From Microbacterium sp. XT11 (lineage in GTDB: Bacteria; Actinomycetota; Actinomycetes; Actinomycetales; Microbacteriaceae): a DNA stretch of 64,000 nucleotides. Each line of letters starts with the position of its first letter. Positions within the stretch are counted from its first letter, which is position 1. A program made the position numbers and the translations under genes. Below, piece after piece: positions 9,098-16,711 of this stretch. The notes below the pieces were generated by a model that saw only the letters and a list, made by a program, of their open reading frames with translations, did not search any database and was not told the DNA's origin. The stretch covers positions 2,171,081 to 2,235,080 of the forward strand of contig NZ_CP013859.1 of assembly GCF_001513675.1 (NCBI RefSeq), in the 5' to 3' direction.

Positions 9098-10552
9098 ATG
9101 AAGTTCGCAGGGTCGCAGCCGTCCGTCGATCTGACCTACTCCGACGTGTTCCTCGTGCCTCGGCGGTCGGACGTCACCAGCCGTCTCCAGGTCGATCTCA
9201 CGCCGCACGACGGCACGCCGGCGACGCTGCCGATCGTGGCCTCGAACATGAACTCCGTGACGGGCCCTCGCCTCGCTGCGGTGCTCGCGCGGCGCGGCGG
9301 GTTGGGGGTGCTGCCGCAGGACATGCCCCTGCAGGACCTCGACTCCGCCATCCGCGACGTCAAGTCCCAGCCCGTGCAGTGGGACACGCCGCTCGTCCTC
9401 CCGCCGAACGCCTCCGTGGCCGACGCTCTGCGACTGCTGCCTCCGGCCGCGGGACACGGCATCGTGGTCGCGAGCGGTCGCGCACCCTACGCGATGGAGT
9501 CGGTGCGCGGCGTGCTCCCCGCCACACGCCTCGCGACAGCGCTGCCCGATGCGCAGCTGGGCGACCTCGTCCGCTCCGGCACGCCGTCGATCGACGCTGA
9601 CGACATCGGGTCAGAGCGCCACGCGTTCGACGTCATCACCGGGGCAGGCGCCGAACTGGTCACGGTCACCAGGCACGGCCAGCTCGTCGGCACCCTCAGC
9701 GCACGCAGCGCGCTGCGGTCGACGCTCTACCGCCCCGCCGTCGACGCCGACGGACGGCTGGCGGTCGCCGCGGCCGTCGGCATCAACGGCGACGTGGCGG
9801 CGAAGGCACGCGCCCTCGCCGCAGCGGGCGTCGACGTGCTCGTGCTGGACACGGCTCACGGCCATCAGGAGGGCATGCTGCGCGCACTGCGCACCGTGGC
9901 GGATCTCGGACTGGGGCTTCCGGTCGTCGCCGGCAACATCGTCACGGCGGACGGCGTGCAGGATCTCGTCGAGGCCGGGGCGACGATCCTCAAGGTCGGC
10001 GTGGGCCCCGGCGCCATGTGCACCACCCGCATGATGACGGCCGTGGGGCGCCCGCAGTTCTCGGCCGTGCTCGAGACGGCAGAAGCGGCTCGCGCCCTGG
10101 GTGCGCACGTGTGGGCGGACGGGGGAGTGCGCTACCCGCGCGACGTCGCGCTGGCGCTCGCCGCGGGCGCGGCATCCGTGATGATCGGCTCGTGGTTCGC
10201 CGGCACGATCGAAGCGCCTGGCGAGCTGCAGCGCGACGCCGACGGCCGCGTCTTCAAGGAGTCGTGGGGGATGGCGTCGACCAAGGCCGTGCAGGCCAGG
10301 TTCGGCCGACTCGACGCATACGAGCGCGCGAGGAAGGAGCTGTTCGCCGAGGGCATCTCGTCGTCGACGATCTACCTCGATCCGCTGCGGCCCGGCGTGG
10401 AGGACCTGCTCGACATGATCACCTCGGGAGTGCGGTCGTCCTTCACCTACGCGGGCGCCGCCTCGGTTCCGGAGTTCCACGAGCGCGCGCTCGTCGGGCT
10501 GCAGTCCGCAGCGGGCTATGAAGAGGGGAAGGCGCTGCCGGTGAGCTGGTAG
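9098..10552 (+). CDS. guaB1: GuaB1 family IMP dehydrogenase-related protein (probable GMP reductase)
   Basis: TIM-barrel purine nucleotide enzyme of the IMPDH/GMPR superfamily, 484 residues. The catalytic loop GVGPGAMCTTR carries Cys308, and a CBS pair (roughly residues 95-215) interrupts the barrel. The sequence differs from true GuaB/IMPDH and matches the actinobacterial GuaB1 group; the characterised mycobacterial member is a GMP reductase that returns GMP to IMP and is controlled through the CBS domains. The reaction is therefore inferred from that homologue. The frame is open upstream, but ATG 9098 matches the family start and the promoter pattern. Confidence 0.88.
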   Translation: MKFAGSQPSVDLTYSDVFLVPRRSDVTSRLQVDLTPHDGTPATLPIVASNMNSVTGPRLAAVLARRGGLGVLPQDMPLQDLDSAIRDVKSQPVQWDTPLVLPPNASVADALRLLPPAAGHGIVVASGRAPYAMESVRGVLPATRLATALPDAQLGDLVRSGTPSIDADDIGSERHAFDVITGAGAELVTVTRHGQLVGTLSARSALRSTLYRPAVDADGRLAVAAAVGINGDVAAKARALAAAGVDVLVLDTAHGHQEGMLRALRTVADLGLGLPVVAGNIVTADGVQDLVEAGATILKVGVGPGAMCTTRMMTAVGRPQFSAVLETAEAARALGAHVWADGGVRYPRDVALALAAGAASVMIGSWFAGTIEAPGELQRDADGRVFKESWGMASTKAVQARFGRLDAYERARKELFAEGISSSTIYLDPLRPGVEDLLDMITSGVRSSFTYAGAASVPEFHERALVGLQSAAGYEEGKALPVSW

Positions 10553-10553
10553 A

Positions 10554-10579
10554 CCGCTGTCGCGGCGGATCCACAGCGG
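10554..10579 (+). terminator. Hairpin after guaB1
   Basis: CCGCTGT (10554-10560) pairs perfectly with ACAGCGG (10573-10579) directly after the guaB1 stop codon, with a 12-base loop. It may end guaB1 transcription ahead of the next promoter. No T-run. Confidence 0.45.
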
Positions 10580-10586
10580 ACCTCTG

Positions 10587-10592
10587 TACAAT
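10587..10592 (+). promoter_or_regulatory. -10 box for the CNNM/CorC pair
   Basis: TACAAT, close to consensus, about 80 bases upstream of the first CNNM gene. The -35 region is not convincing. It predicts a leader of roughly 70 bases that contains a hairpin around the ribosome site. Confidence 0.45.
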
Positions 10593-10644
10593 CGTCGTCA
10601 CTATGGACGACCCTCCCAGTTGCAGTACATCGCCCCACCGCCCG

Positions 10645-10669
10645 CCTCTCGATAGCGAGAGGAACCTCT
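10645..10669 (+). promoter_or_regulatory. Hairpins sequestering the ribosome site of the CNNM gene
   Basis: CCTCTCG (10645-10651) pairs perfectly with CGAGAGG (10656-10662) around an ATAG loop. The right arm is the Shine-Dalgarno of the gene starting at 10671. The same purine run can instead pair with CTCT (10666-10669). Either structure would hide the ribosome site; the two are mutually exclusive. Confidence 0.45.
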
Positions 10670-10670
10670 G

Positions 10671-11987
10671 ATGGATTACATCCTGCTGGGCGTGGGGCTC
10701 CTCCTCACGGTCGGGACGGGTCTGTTCGTCGCCAGCGAATTCGCGCTCGTCAACCTCGACCGGGCAGACCTCGAAGCGCGCCAGGCTCGCGGCGAGTCGC
10801 GCCTCTCCCTGACGATCAGCGCCCTGCGGCACACGTCGACGCATCTGTCCTCGGCACAGCTCGGCATCACGCTGACGACGCTGCTCACCGGTTACACCAT
10901 GGAGCCGGCCCTGTCGAACCTGCTGAGCCCGACGCTCACCGCGTGGGGCATCCCCGAAGGCGCCGTGGCCCCCATCGCCACCGTCGTCGCGATGCTCGTC
11001 GCGACCGCCGTGTCGATGATCCTCGGCGAGCTGGTTCCGAAGAACTTCGCACTGGCCCTCCCTCTCGCGACGGCCAAGCTCGTCGTCCCGTTCCAGGTGG
11101 CGTTCACCACGGTGTTCAAGCCCGCCGTCGTCGTGTTGAACGGCAGCGCGAACGGTGTGCTCCGCGGCATGGGGATCGAGCCGAAGGAGGAGCTGTCGGG
11201 TGCGCGCACGGCCGAGGAGCTCTCCTCGCTCGTCCGCCGCTCGGCCAGCGCCGGAGTGCTCGAGGCCGACACCGCGACACTGCTCGACCGCACGCTCACG
11301 TTCGCGCGGCTGACGGCGGCCGACGTCATGACGGCTCGTCCGAGCATGCACGCGATCGCCGCGGGCGACTCCGCCGACGACGTCATCCAGCTCGCGCGGC
11401 GCACAGGTCACAGCCGCTTCCCGGTCTACGACGACGATCTCGACGACATCACCGGTGTCGTGCATCTCAAGGCGGCGGTGTCCGTTCCGCGCGAGCGGCG
11501 TGCCGAGGTGCCCGTCGGGGCGCTCGCGACCGAGCCGCTGCGCGTACCGGAGACCGCGCACATCGACGGACTCATCGCCGAGCTGCGCGCCCGGGGCTAT
11601 CAGCTCGCGGTGGTCGTCGACGAATACGGCGGCACCGCGGGGCTGGTGACGCTCGAGGACCTCATCGAGGAGCTCGTCGGCGAGGTCGCCGACGAGCATG
11701 ACCGGACGCGGGCGGGGATCGTCACCGGCCGTGACGGCGTGACCTTCCCCGGCGAGCTGCGCCCGGATGAGCTGCGCAGCCGCGCAGGCGTCGAGGTGCC
11801 GGAGGGCGACGTCTACGACACCGTCGCCGGCTACGTCATGAGCGTGCTGGAGCGGGTCCCCGCCGTCGGCGACGAGGTGACGCTGGACAGCGGCACCCTC
11901 ACGGTGGTGCGGATGGACGGGCGCCGTATCGACCGGCTCCGCTACATCCCGAGACCGGATGACGCCGGAGAGGAGGCGGCACGATGA
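10671..11987 (+). CDS. CNNM/CorC-type hemolysin-family membrane protein (first of two)
   Basis: Membrane protein with an N-terminal CNNM (DUF21) transmembrane domain of about 190 residues, then a CBS pair and a C-terminal CorC/HlyC domain; 438 residues in all. Family members take part in magnesium or cobalt efflux and homeostasis, and the older label 'hemolysin' is generally misleading. The second CBS has the typical VVDEYGGTAGLVTLEDLIEELVGE motif. Translation is coupled to the second CNNM gene by a four-base ATGA overlap, so they may form a hetero-oligomer. Start supported by a purine-rich ribosome site that lies in a hairpin. Confidence 0.9.
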   Translation: MDYILLGVGLLLTVGTGLFVASEFALVNLDRADLEARQARGESRLSLTISALRHTSTHLSSAQLGITLTTLLTGYTMEPALSNLLSPTLTAWGIPEGAVAPIATVVAMLVATAVSMILGELVPKNFALALPLATAKLVVPFQVAFTTVFKPAVVVLNGSANGVLRGMGIEPKEELSGARTAEELSSLVRRSASAGVLEADTATLLDRTLTFARLTAADVMTARPSMHAIAAGDSADDVIQLARRTGHSRFPVYDDDLDDITGVVHLKAAVSVPRERRAEVPVGALATEPLRVPETAHIDGLIAELRARGYQLAVVVDEYGGTAGLVTLEDLIEELVGEVADEHDRTRAGIVTGRDGVTFPGELRPDELRSRAGVEVPEGDVYDTVAGYVMSVLERVPAVGDEVTLDSGTLTVVRMDGRRIDRLRYIPRPDDAGEEAAR

Positions 11988-13045
11988 GCGACTGGGCGGG
12001 AATCGCATGGCTGGTCGTGCTGCTCCTGGCGAACGCCTTCTTCGTCGGCGCCGAGTTCGCCGTCATCTCCGCACGCCGCTCGCAGATCGAGCCTCGTGCG
12101 GAGCAGGGATCGCGCGCAGCCAAGACCGCGCTGTACGCGATGGAGCACGCCACGCTGATGCTGGCCACCTCGCAGCTGGGCATCACGATCTGCTCGCTGC
12201 TCATCCTCAACGTGTCCGAGCCTGCGATCCACCACCTGCTCGCAGCGCCGCTGCATGCGATCGGCTGGTCGGATGCCGTGGTCGACGCCGTGTCGTTCAC
12301 CGTCGCGCTGCTGCTCGTGTCGTTCCTGCACGTCGTGTTCGGCGAGATGGTGCCCAAGAACCTGGCGTTCTCGGTGCCGGACAGAGCCGTGCTGATCCTC
12401 GCGACGCCGCTGGTGTGGGTGTCGAAGGTGTTCATGCCGGTGATCTGGCTGCTGAACGCCTCGGCCAACGCCGTGCTGCGGCTGTTCCGCGTCGAGCCGA
12501 AGAACGAGGCGGCCTCGACGTTCACGCTGGAGGAAGTGGCGACGATCGTCGACCAGTCCCGTCGCGAGGGTGTCCTCGCCGATGCGGCGGGGGCGGTGGC
12601 CGCCGCGGTGGAGTTCACCGACAAGAAGGCGCGCGACATCGCCGTGCCGCTGGACGATCTCGTGACGCTGCCGCAGACCACGACACCCGACGAGATCGAG
12701 AAGGCCGTGGCGCGCTACGGGTTCTCGCGGTACGTCATCGTCGATGACGAGGGCGCGCCCATCGGGTACGTGCATCTCAAAGACATCCTGCGGGCGTCCG
12801 AGGGGCCCGATGCCGAGGCGAAGGTCTCGGTGCCGCTGCCGGCCAAGCGCATCCATCACATGGTTCCCGTGCAGGAGGACACCGACCTCGAGGACGCGCT
12901 CGCGGTGATGCGCCGCGCGGGGCGCCACCTGGCGAAGGTGCGCGACCGTGAGGGGCTCACCACGGCCGTGCTCTTCCTCGAGGACATCCTGGAGGAGCTC
13001 GTGGGCGAGGTGCAGGACGCGACTCGCCGGGTCCGCGGACACTGA
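11984..13045 (+). CDS. CNNM/CorC-type hemolysin-family membrane protein (second of two)
   Basis: Paralogue of the preceding gene, 353 residues: CNNM transmembrane domain with several hydrophobic helices, then two CBS motifs ending near LFLEDILEELVGEVQDATRR. It lacks the C-terminal CorC/HlyC domain of its neighbour, which accounts for the shorter length. Tandem long/short pairs of this family are common in actinobacteria. Expected role is divalent cation homeostasis at the cytoplasmic membrane, by family inference only. Confidence 0.9.
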   Translation: MSDWAGIAWLVVLLLANAFFVGAEFAVISARRSQIEPRAEQGSRAAKTALYAMEHATLMLATSQLGITICSLLILNVSEPAIHHLLAAPLHAIGWSDAVVDAVSFTVALLLVSFLHVVFGEMVPKNLAFSVPDRAVLILATPLVWVSKVFMPVIWLLNASANAVLRLFRVEPKNEAASTFTLEEVATIVDQSRREGVLADAAGAVAAAVEFTDKKARDIAVPLDDLVTLPQTTTPDEIEKAVARYGFSRYVIVDDEGAPIGYVHLKDILRASEGPDAEAKVSVPLPAKRIHHMVPVQEDTDLEDALAVMRRAGRHLAKVRDREGLTTAVLFLEDILEELVGEVQDATRRVRGH

Positions 13046-13055
13046 CGCGCCCTCA

Positions 13056-13091
13056 GGCACCGCCCCGTCGCCCGTGCGTCGGGGCGGTGCC
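13056..13091. terminator. Bidirectional hairpin terminator
   Basis: Perfect 12-bp inverted repeat (13056-13067 with 13080-13091) fills the gap between the convergent CNNM and OYE genes. Confidence 0.75.
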
Positions 13092-13096
13092 GTGCG

Positions 13097-14164
13097 TCAG
13101 CGCCAGTGCGCCCGTTCGTACTGCAGCGGCCAGGCCACGTCCGCGCCCAGCTCGTGCGCCGCGCGCAGGCCGAAGTGCGGGTCGCGCAGCCACTCCCGGC
13201 CGGCGAAGATCGCATCCGCTGCGCCGTCGGCCAGCACCTGCTCGGCCTGCGCTGCCGCGGTGATCAGCCCGACTGCCGACACCGGCACCCTGCCGCTCCG
13301 CCGCACCGTGTCGGCCAGTGGCACCTGGTACCCGGGGAACACCGAGATGCGCTGGTGCGCCACGAGGCCGCCGCTGGAGACGTCGATGAGGTCGGCGCCG
13401 TGCTCGACGGACCATGCGCCCACCGTCGCCGCCTCCTCCGGGGTGAAGCCGCCGTCGGCGTGGTCGGTCGCGGAGATCCGCACGAGCACAGGCACACCGT
13501 CGCCGGCTTCCGCACGCACGGCGTCGACCACCCGCAGCAGGAGACGAGCGCGGTTCTCGAGGGAGCCTCCGTATTCGTCGTCGCGCAGGTTCGACAGCGG
13601 CGACAGGAACTGATGCAGGAGGTAGCCGTGCGCGCCGTGGATCTCGAGCACGTCGAAGCCGGCGTCGAGCGCGCGCCGGGCGGAGCGTGCGAAAGCGGTG
13701 ACGACGTCGTCGATCCCGGCGGCGTCGAGAGAGAGGGGGATCGAGAATCCCTCGAAGGCGATGGCCGACGGGGCCACTGTCGTCCAGCCTCCGTCCGCGA
13801 CGGGTACGGACCCGTGCTCAGCGGCCCACGGCCACCACGTCGATGCCTTGCGGCCGGCGTGAGCGAGCTGGATGCCCGCTGCTGCGCCGCGGCGGTGGAT
13901 GGCGTCCACGATCGGCGCCCAGGCGTCGCGCTGCTCGTCGTTCCAGATTCCTGCGTCACGCGGCGAGATGCGCCCCTCGGGGACGACGGCCGTGGCCTCG
14001 GCGACGATCAGACCGGCGCCGCCTGAGGCGAACTGCGCGAGATGCGTGTGATGCCACTCCTGGACGACTCCGTCGACGGCGCTGTACATGCACATCGGCG
14101 AGACCCACAGCCGATTGCGGAAGGTGACGGAACGGATGCTGAGAGGAGAGAAGAGGATGCTCAC
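13097..14164 (-). CDS. Old yellow enzyme family NADPH:flavin oxidoreductase (YqjM/NamA-like)
   Basis: FMN-dependent ene-reductase that reduces activated C=C bonds of enones, possibly in electrophile detoxification. It is 355 residues with the bacterial YqjM-type active site: Cys25 and Tyr27 in SPMCMYS, substrate-binding histidines in HGAHGYLLHQFLSP, and the C-terminal FAGREWLRDP motif. Cys25 marks the thermophilic-like/NamA subgroup. Physiological substrate unknown. Divergent from nnrD; convergent with the CNNM pair. Confidence 0.92.
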   Translation of the reverse strand: MSILFSPLSIRSVTFRNRLWVSPMCMYSAVDGVVQEWHHTHLAQFASGGAGLIVAEATAVVPEGRISPRDAGIWNDEQRDAWAPIVDAIHRRGAAAGIQLAHAGRKASTWWPWAAEHGSVPVADGGWTTVAPSAIAFEGFSIPLSLDAAGIDDVVTAFARSARRALDAGFDVLEIHGAHGYLLHQFLSPLSNLRDDEYGGSLENRARLLLRVVDAVRAEAGDGVPVLVRISATDHADGGFTPEEAATVGAWSVEHGADLIDVSSGGLVAHQRISVFPGYQVPLADTVRRSGRVPVSAVGLITAAAQAEQVLADGAADAIFAGREWLRDPHFGLRAAHELGADVAWPLQYERAHWR

Positions 14165-14207
14165 CGTTCGACGCTACTGCGTCTGACCGGTGCGAGGGTC
14201 GCCGCAC

Positions 14208-14213
14208 TAACGT
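14208..14213 (+). promoter_or_regulatory. -10 box for leaderless nnrD
   Basis: TAACGT, six bases (GGAGTC), then ATG at 14220. Confidence 0.5.
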
Positions 14214-14219
14214 GGAGTC

Positions 14220-15062
14220 ATGGTCGATGTCCGAGAGTGGTCGCGTGAGGACGCGGCACGGTTCGTGCGGGTGCCGACGCCCCATGACGACAAGTACTCG
14301 CGGGGCGTCGTGGCGTTGCGCACGGGTTCGCCGGCGTACCCGGGAGCCGCGGTGCTCGGCGTCGAAGCAGCCTGGCGGGCCGGCGCGGGCTTCGTCCGCT
14401 ATGTGGGAGAAGGCAGACCGGCGGATGCCGTGCTCGCGCGGAGGCCGGAGACCGTGACGGGACCCGACACAGGGCGTACGCGCGTCGGTGCGTGGGTCAT
14501 CGGCTCCGGTACGGATGCCGCGGCGCGCGAGGAGGAGGAGACCGCTGCTCTGCGGGCGATCCTGGCGGGGGACGTGCCCGTCGTCGTGGATGCGGGGGCG
14601 CTCGACCTCGCCGCAGGCGCCCGTGCTCCGTTCGTCGTGACCCCGCATGCCGGTGAATTCGCCCGTCTTCGCCAGCAGCTGGGCATCGGCGAGGATCCTG
14701 ACGAAGCCGCCGAGGAGGCGGTGGTGCGCGTCGCCGAGACGCTCGGAGGGACCGTGCTGCTCAAGGGCGCGCGCACCCTCGTGGCGCACGGCGGCGAGGT
14801 CATCGCCGTCGAGGAGAGCACGGGGTGGCTCGCAACAGCCGGCACCGGTGACGTGCTGGCGGGCGTCATCGGCGCGTTCGTCGCGGCAGATCCTGACGCG
14901 CCGCTGCGAGATGCGGCCGCGGCTGCCGCGTGGGTGCACGGCCGAGCCGCGAAGCTGGCATCCGGGGTCGTCGGGCGTGATGGCGCCACCGCGGGCCGGC
15001 CCATCGTGGCACTCGACGTGGCCGAGGCACTGCCACGCGCGATCGCGGATCTGCTCGCGTGA
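14220..15062 (+). CDS. nnrD: ADP-dependent NAD(P)H-hydrate dehydratase
   Basis: Metabolite-repair enzyme that dehydrates damaged (hydrated) NADH and NADPH using ADP. It is a ribokinase-like fold protein of 280 residues with the family motifs VVDAGALDL, TPHAGEFARL and WLATAGTGDVLAGVIGAF. The NnrE epimerase partner is not fused to it, so it must be encoded elsewhere or be absent. Its stop overlaps the GTG of the next gene. Confidence 0.92.
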   Translation: MVDVREWSREDAARFVRVPTPHDDKYSRGVVALRTGSPAYPGAAVLGVEAAWRAGAGFVRYVGEGRPADAVLARRPETVTGPDTGRTRVGAWVIGSGTDAAAREEEETAALRAILAGDVPVVVDAGALDLAAGARAPFVVTPHAGEFARLRQQLGIGEDPDEAAEEAVVRVAETLGGTVLLKGARTLVAHGGEVIAVEESTGWLATAGTGDVLAGVIGAFVAADPDAPLRDAAAAAAWVHGRAAKLASGVVGRDGATAGRPIVALDVAEALPRAIADLLA

Positions 15063-16297
15063 GCAGGCGTGCGACGGTGCGCCGCGCCCCGCTGTGGCTG
15101 GCGTTCGCGATCGCGCACGCGGTCACCGCGGCCGCCGGGTGGATATACCCGAGTCAGCCGATGGGCGATGTCGTGCTGGTGTACGAGCCGTGGGCGACCG
15201 CCGCGCTGTCGGGCGGTGACATCGTGGGCGTCACGCAGACCTGGGTGTATCCGCAGCTGGCACTGCTGCCCATGCTCGCCGCGAAGCTCCTGTCGCTGCC
15301 GCTGCTTCCGATCATGGGCGCAAGCGGCTCCTACCTCGTCGCGTGGGCCGTCATGGTGACCGTGCTCGACGCCGTCGCGTTCGGCGCGCTGGTCGGGCGC
15401 ACGGCGGCAGGTTCTCGCCGCATGGCGGCCTGGTTCTGGTGCGCGGCGCTGCTGCTGCTGGGGCCCATCGGCGTGTACCGCATCGACGCGGTCACCGTGC
15501 CCCTCGCGGTGCTGGGCGGCCTCTGGCTCGCGCGTCGACCGGCGGTCGCCGCCGCGCTGCTCACGGTCGCCGCATGGATGAAGATCTGGCCCGGTGCGCT
15601 GTTCGCCGCCGCGGTCGTCTCCTCCCGGCACAGGGGACGCATGCTGCTCGCCGCGGCAGCCGTGACCGCGCTCGTCGTCACCGCACTGTGGGCACTCGGC
15701 GCACGCGAGCAGATCCTCGGGTTCCTCACCGAGCAGGCCGGACGCGGCTTGCAGATCGAGGCCGTCGCGGCGACGCCGTTCCTGTGGGTCGCCGTCGCAG
15801 GCGGCGCGCGCATCGAGTACAGCTTCGACATCCTGACCTTCCAGATCGCCGCCGACGGCGCGGATGCGGTGTCCGCCGCGCTCACCTCGCTCATGCTCGC
15901 CGCCGTCGTCGTCATCGGAGCGCTCGGCGTCGTCAAGGCCCGGCGCGGGGCGGAGCTGCCTCGGCTGTTCCCCGCGCTCGCACTCTCGCTCGTCGTGGCG
16001 CTCATCGTCTTCAACAAGGTCGGCTCGCCCCAGTTCCAGGCATGGCTCATCGCGCCGCTGCTGCTGTGGATCCTGTTCGACCCCGGCCGGTCGCGCGTGC
16101 CGGCGGCACTCGTGCTCGTGCTCTGCGCCCTCACCTGCCTCGTCTACCCGCTCACCTACGACGCGCTGCTTCGGGCGGAGCCGCTCCCCGTCGTGCTGCT
16201 CTCGCTGCGCAACGCTCTCCTCCTCGTGCTGCTGGCGGTCGGTGTCCTGGCCGTCGTGCGCGTTCCGATCCCCTTCACACCGAGAACCAGGAAGTGA
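15059..16297 (+). CDS. GT87-like integral membrane protein
   Basis: Polytopic membrane protein of 412 residues with about ten hydrophobic segments, an early cytoplasmic RR-rich start and a long first loop with GDVVLVYEPWA. This resembles the DUF2029/GT87 polyprenol-phosphate-dependent mannosyltransferase family of actinobacteria, whose acidic first-loop residues are catalytic. The substrate is not predictable here. GTG start overlaps the nnrD stop (GTGA), but the pairing with a repair enzyme gives no functional clue. Confidence 0.75.
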   Translation: MSRRATVRRAPLWLAFAIAHAVTAAAGWIYPSQPMGDVVLVYEPWATAALSGGDIVGVTQTWVYPQLALLPMLAAKLLSLPLLPIMGASGSYLVAWAVMVTVLDAVAFGALVGRTAAGSRRMAAWFWCAALLLLGPIGVYRIDAVTVPLAVLGGLWLARRPAVAAALLTVAAWMKIWPGALFAAAVVSSRHRGRMLLAAAAVTALVVTALWALGAREQILGFLTEQAGRGLQIEAVAATPFLWVAVAGGARIEYSFDILTFQIAADGADAVSAALTSLMLAAVVVIGALGVVKARRGAELPRLFPALALSLVVALIVFNKVGSPQFQAWLIAPLLLWILFDPGRSRVPAALVLVLCALTCLVYPLTYDALLRAEPLPVVLLSLRNALLLVLLAVGVLAVVRVPIPFTPRTRK

Positions 16298-16300
16298 CTC

Positions 16301-16711
16301 ATGCTCATCGCCTTCTCCGTCGCTCCGAGCGGCGCACCCTCCGACGGCTCGTCCCGTGACGACGCATCGGTGCACGACGCCGTGGCCGCCGCGGTCCGCG
16401 TGGTGCGGGAGTCGGGCCTCCCGCACCGCACGACCAGCATGTTCACCGAGATTGAGGGGCCTGATTGGGATTCCGTCATGGACGTCGTCAAGCGCGCGAC
16501 CGAAGCCGTGATGCCCTTCGGCTCGCGGGTGTCGCTGGTCTTGAAGGCCGACATCCGGCCGGGATACTCCGGTGAGCTCGATGCCAAGATCGAGCGTCTC
16601 GAAGCGGCGATCGACGATTCGGGGTCTAAGACTGCGACTTCAAGCACTAAATTTGTCGAATCGTGGGATATCGTCGATCGGAAAGGGCGAACTCTGCACG
16701 ATGGCCAGTAG
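16301..16711 (+). CDS. MTH1187-family thiamine-binding protein with an altered C-terminus
   Basis: Small ferredoxin-like-fold protein of the MTH1187/YkoF-like family, whose members bind thiamine or related ligands. The core up to about residue 106 (ending near SGELDAKIERLEAAID) is what the family normally contains. The last 30 residues are Ser/Thr/Lys-rich, and their DNA is visibly AT-richer than everything before, matching the inserted ATPase gene that follows. I infer that insertion replaced the original stop and appended a foreign tail. AGGAAG inside the end of the upstream gene serves as its ribosome site. Confidence 0.78.
   Translation: MLIAFSVAPSGAPSDGSSRDDASVHDAVAAAVRVVRESGLPHRTTSMFTEIEGPDWDSVMDVVKRATEAVMPFGSRVSLVLKADIRPGYSGELDAKIERLEAAIDDSGSKTATSSTKFVESWDIVDRKGRTLHDGQ

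Noticed and set aside
14399..16426. Very long open frames on the strand opposite known genes (e.g. 14399-16426 minus, 11942-13060 minus, 20531-21937 plus)
   Set aside because: They lie wholly across recognised genes on the other strand and have the Arg/Ala/Gly/Asp-rich composition of high-GC shadow frames with no recognisable domains.
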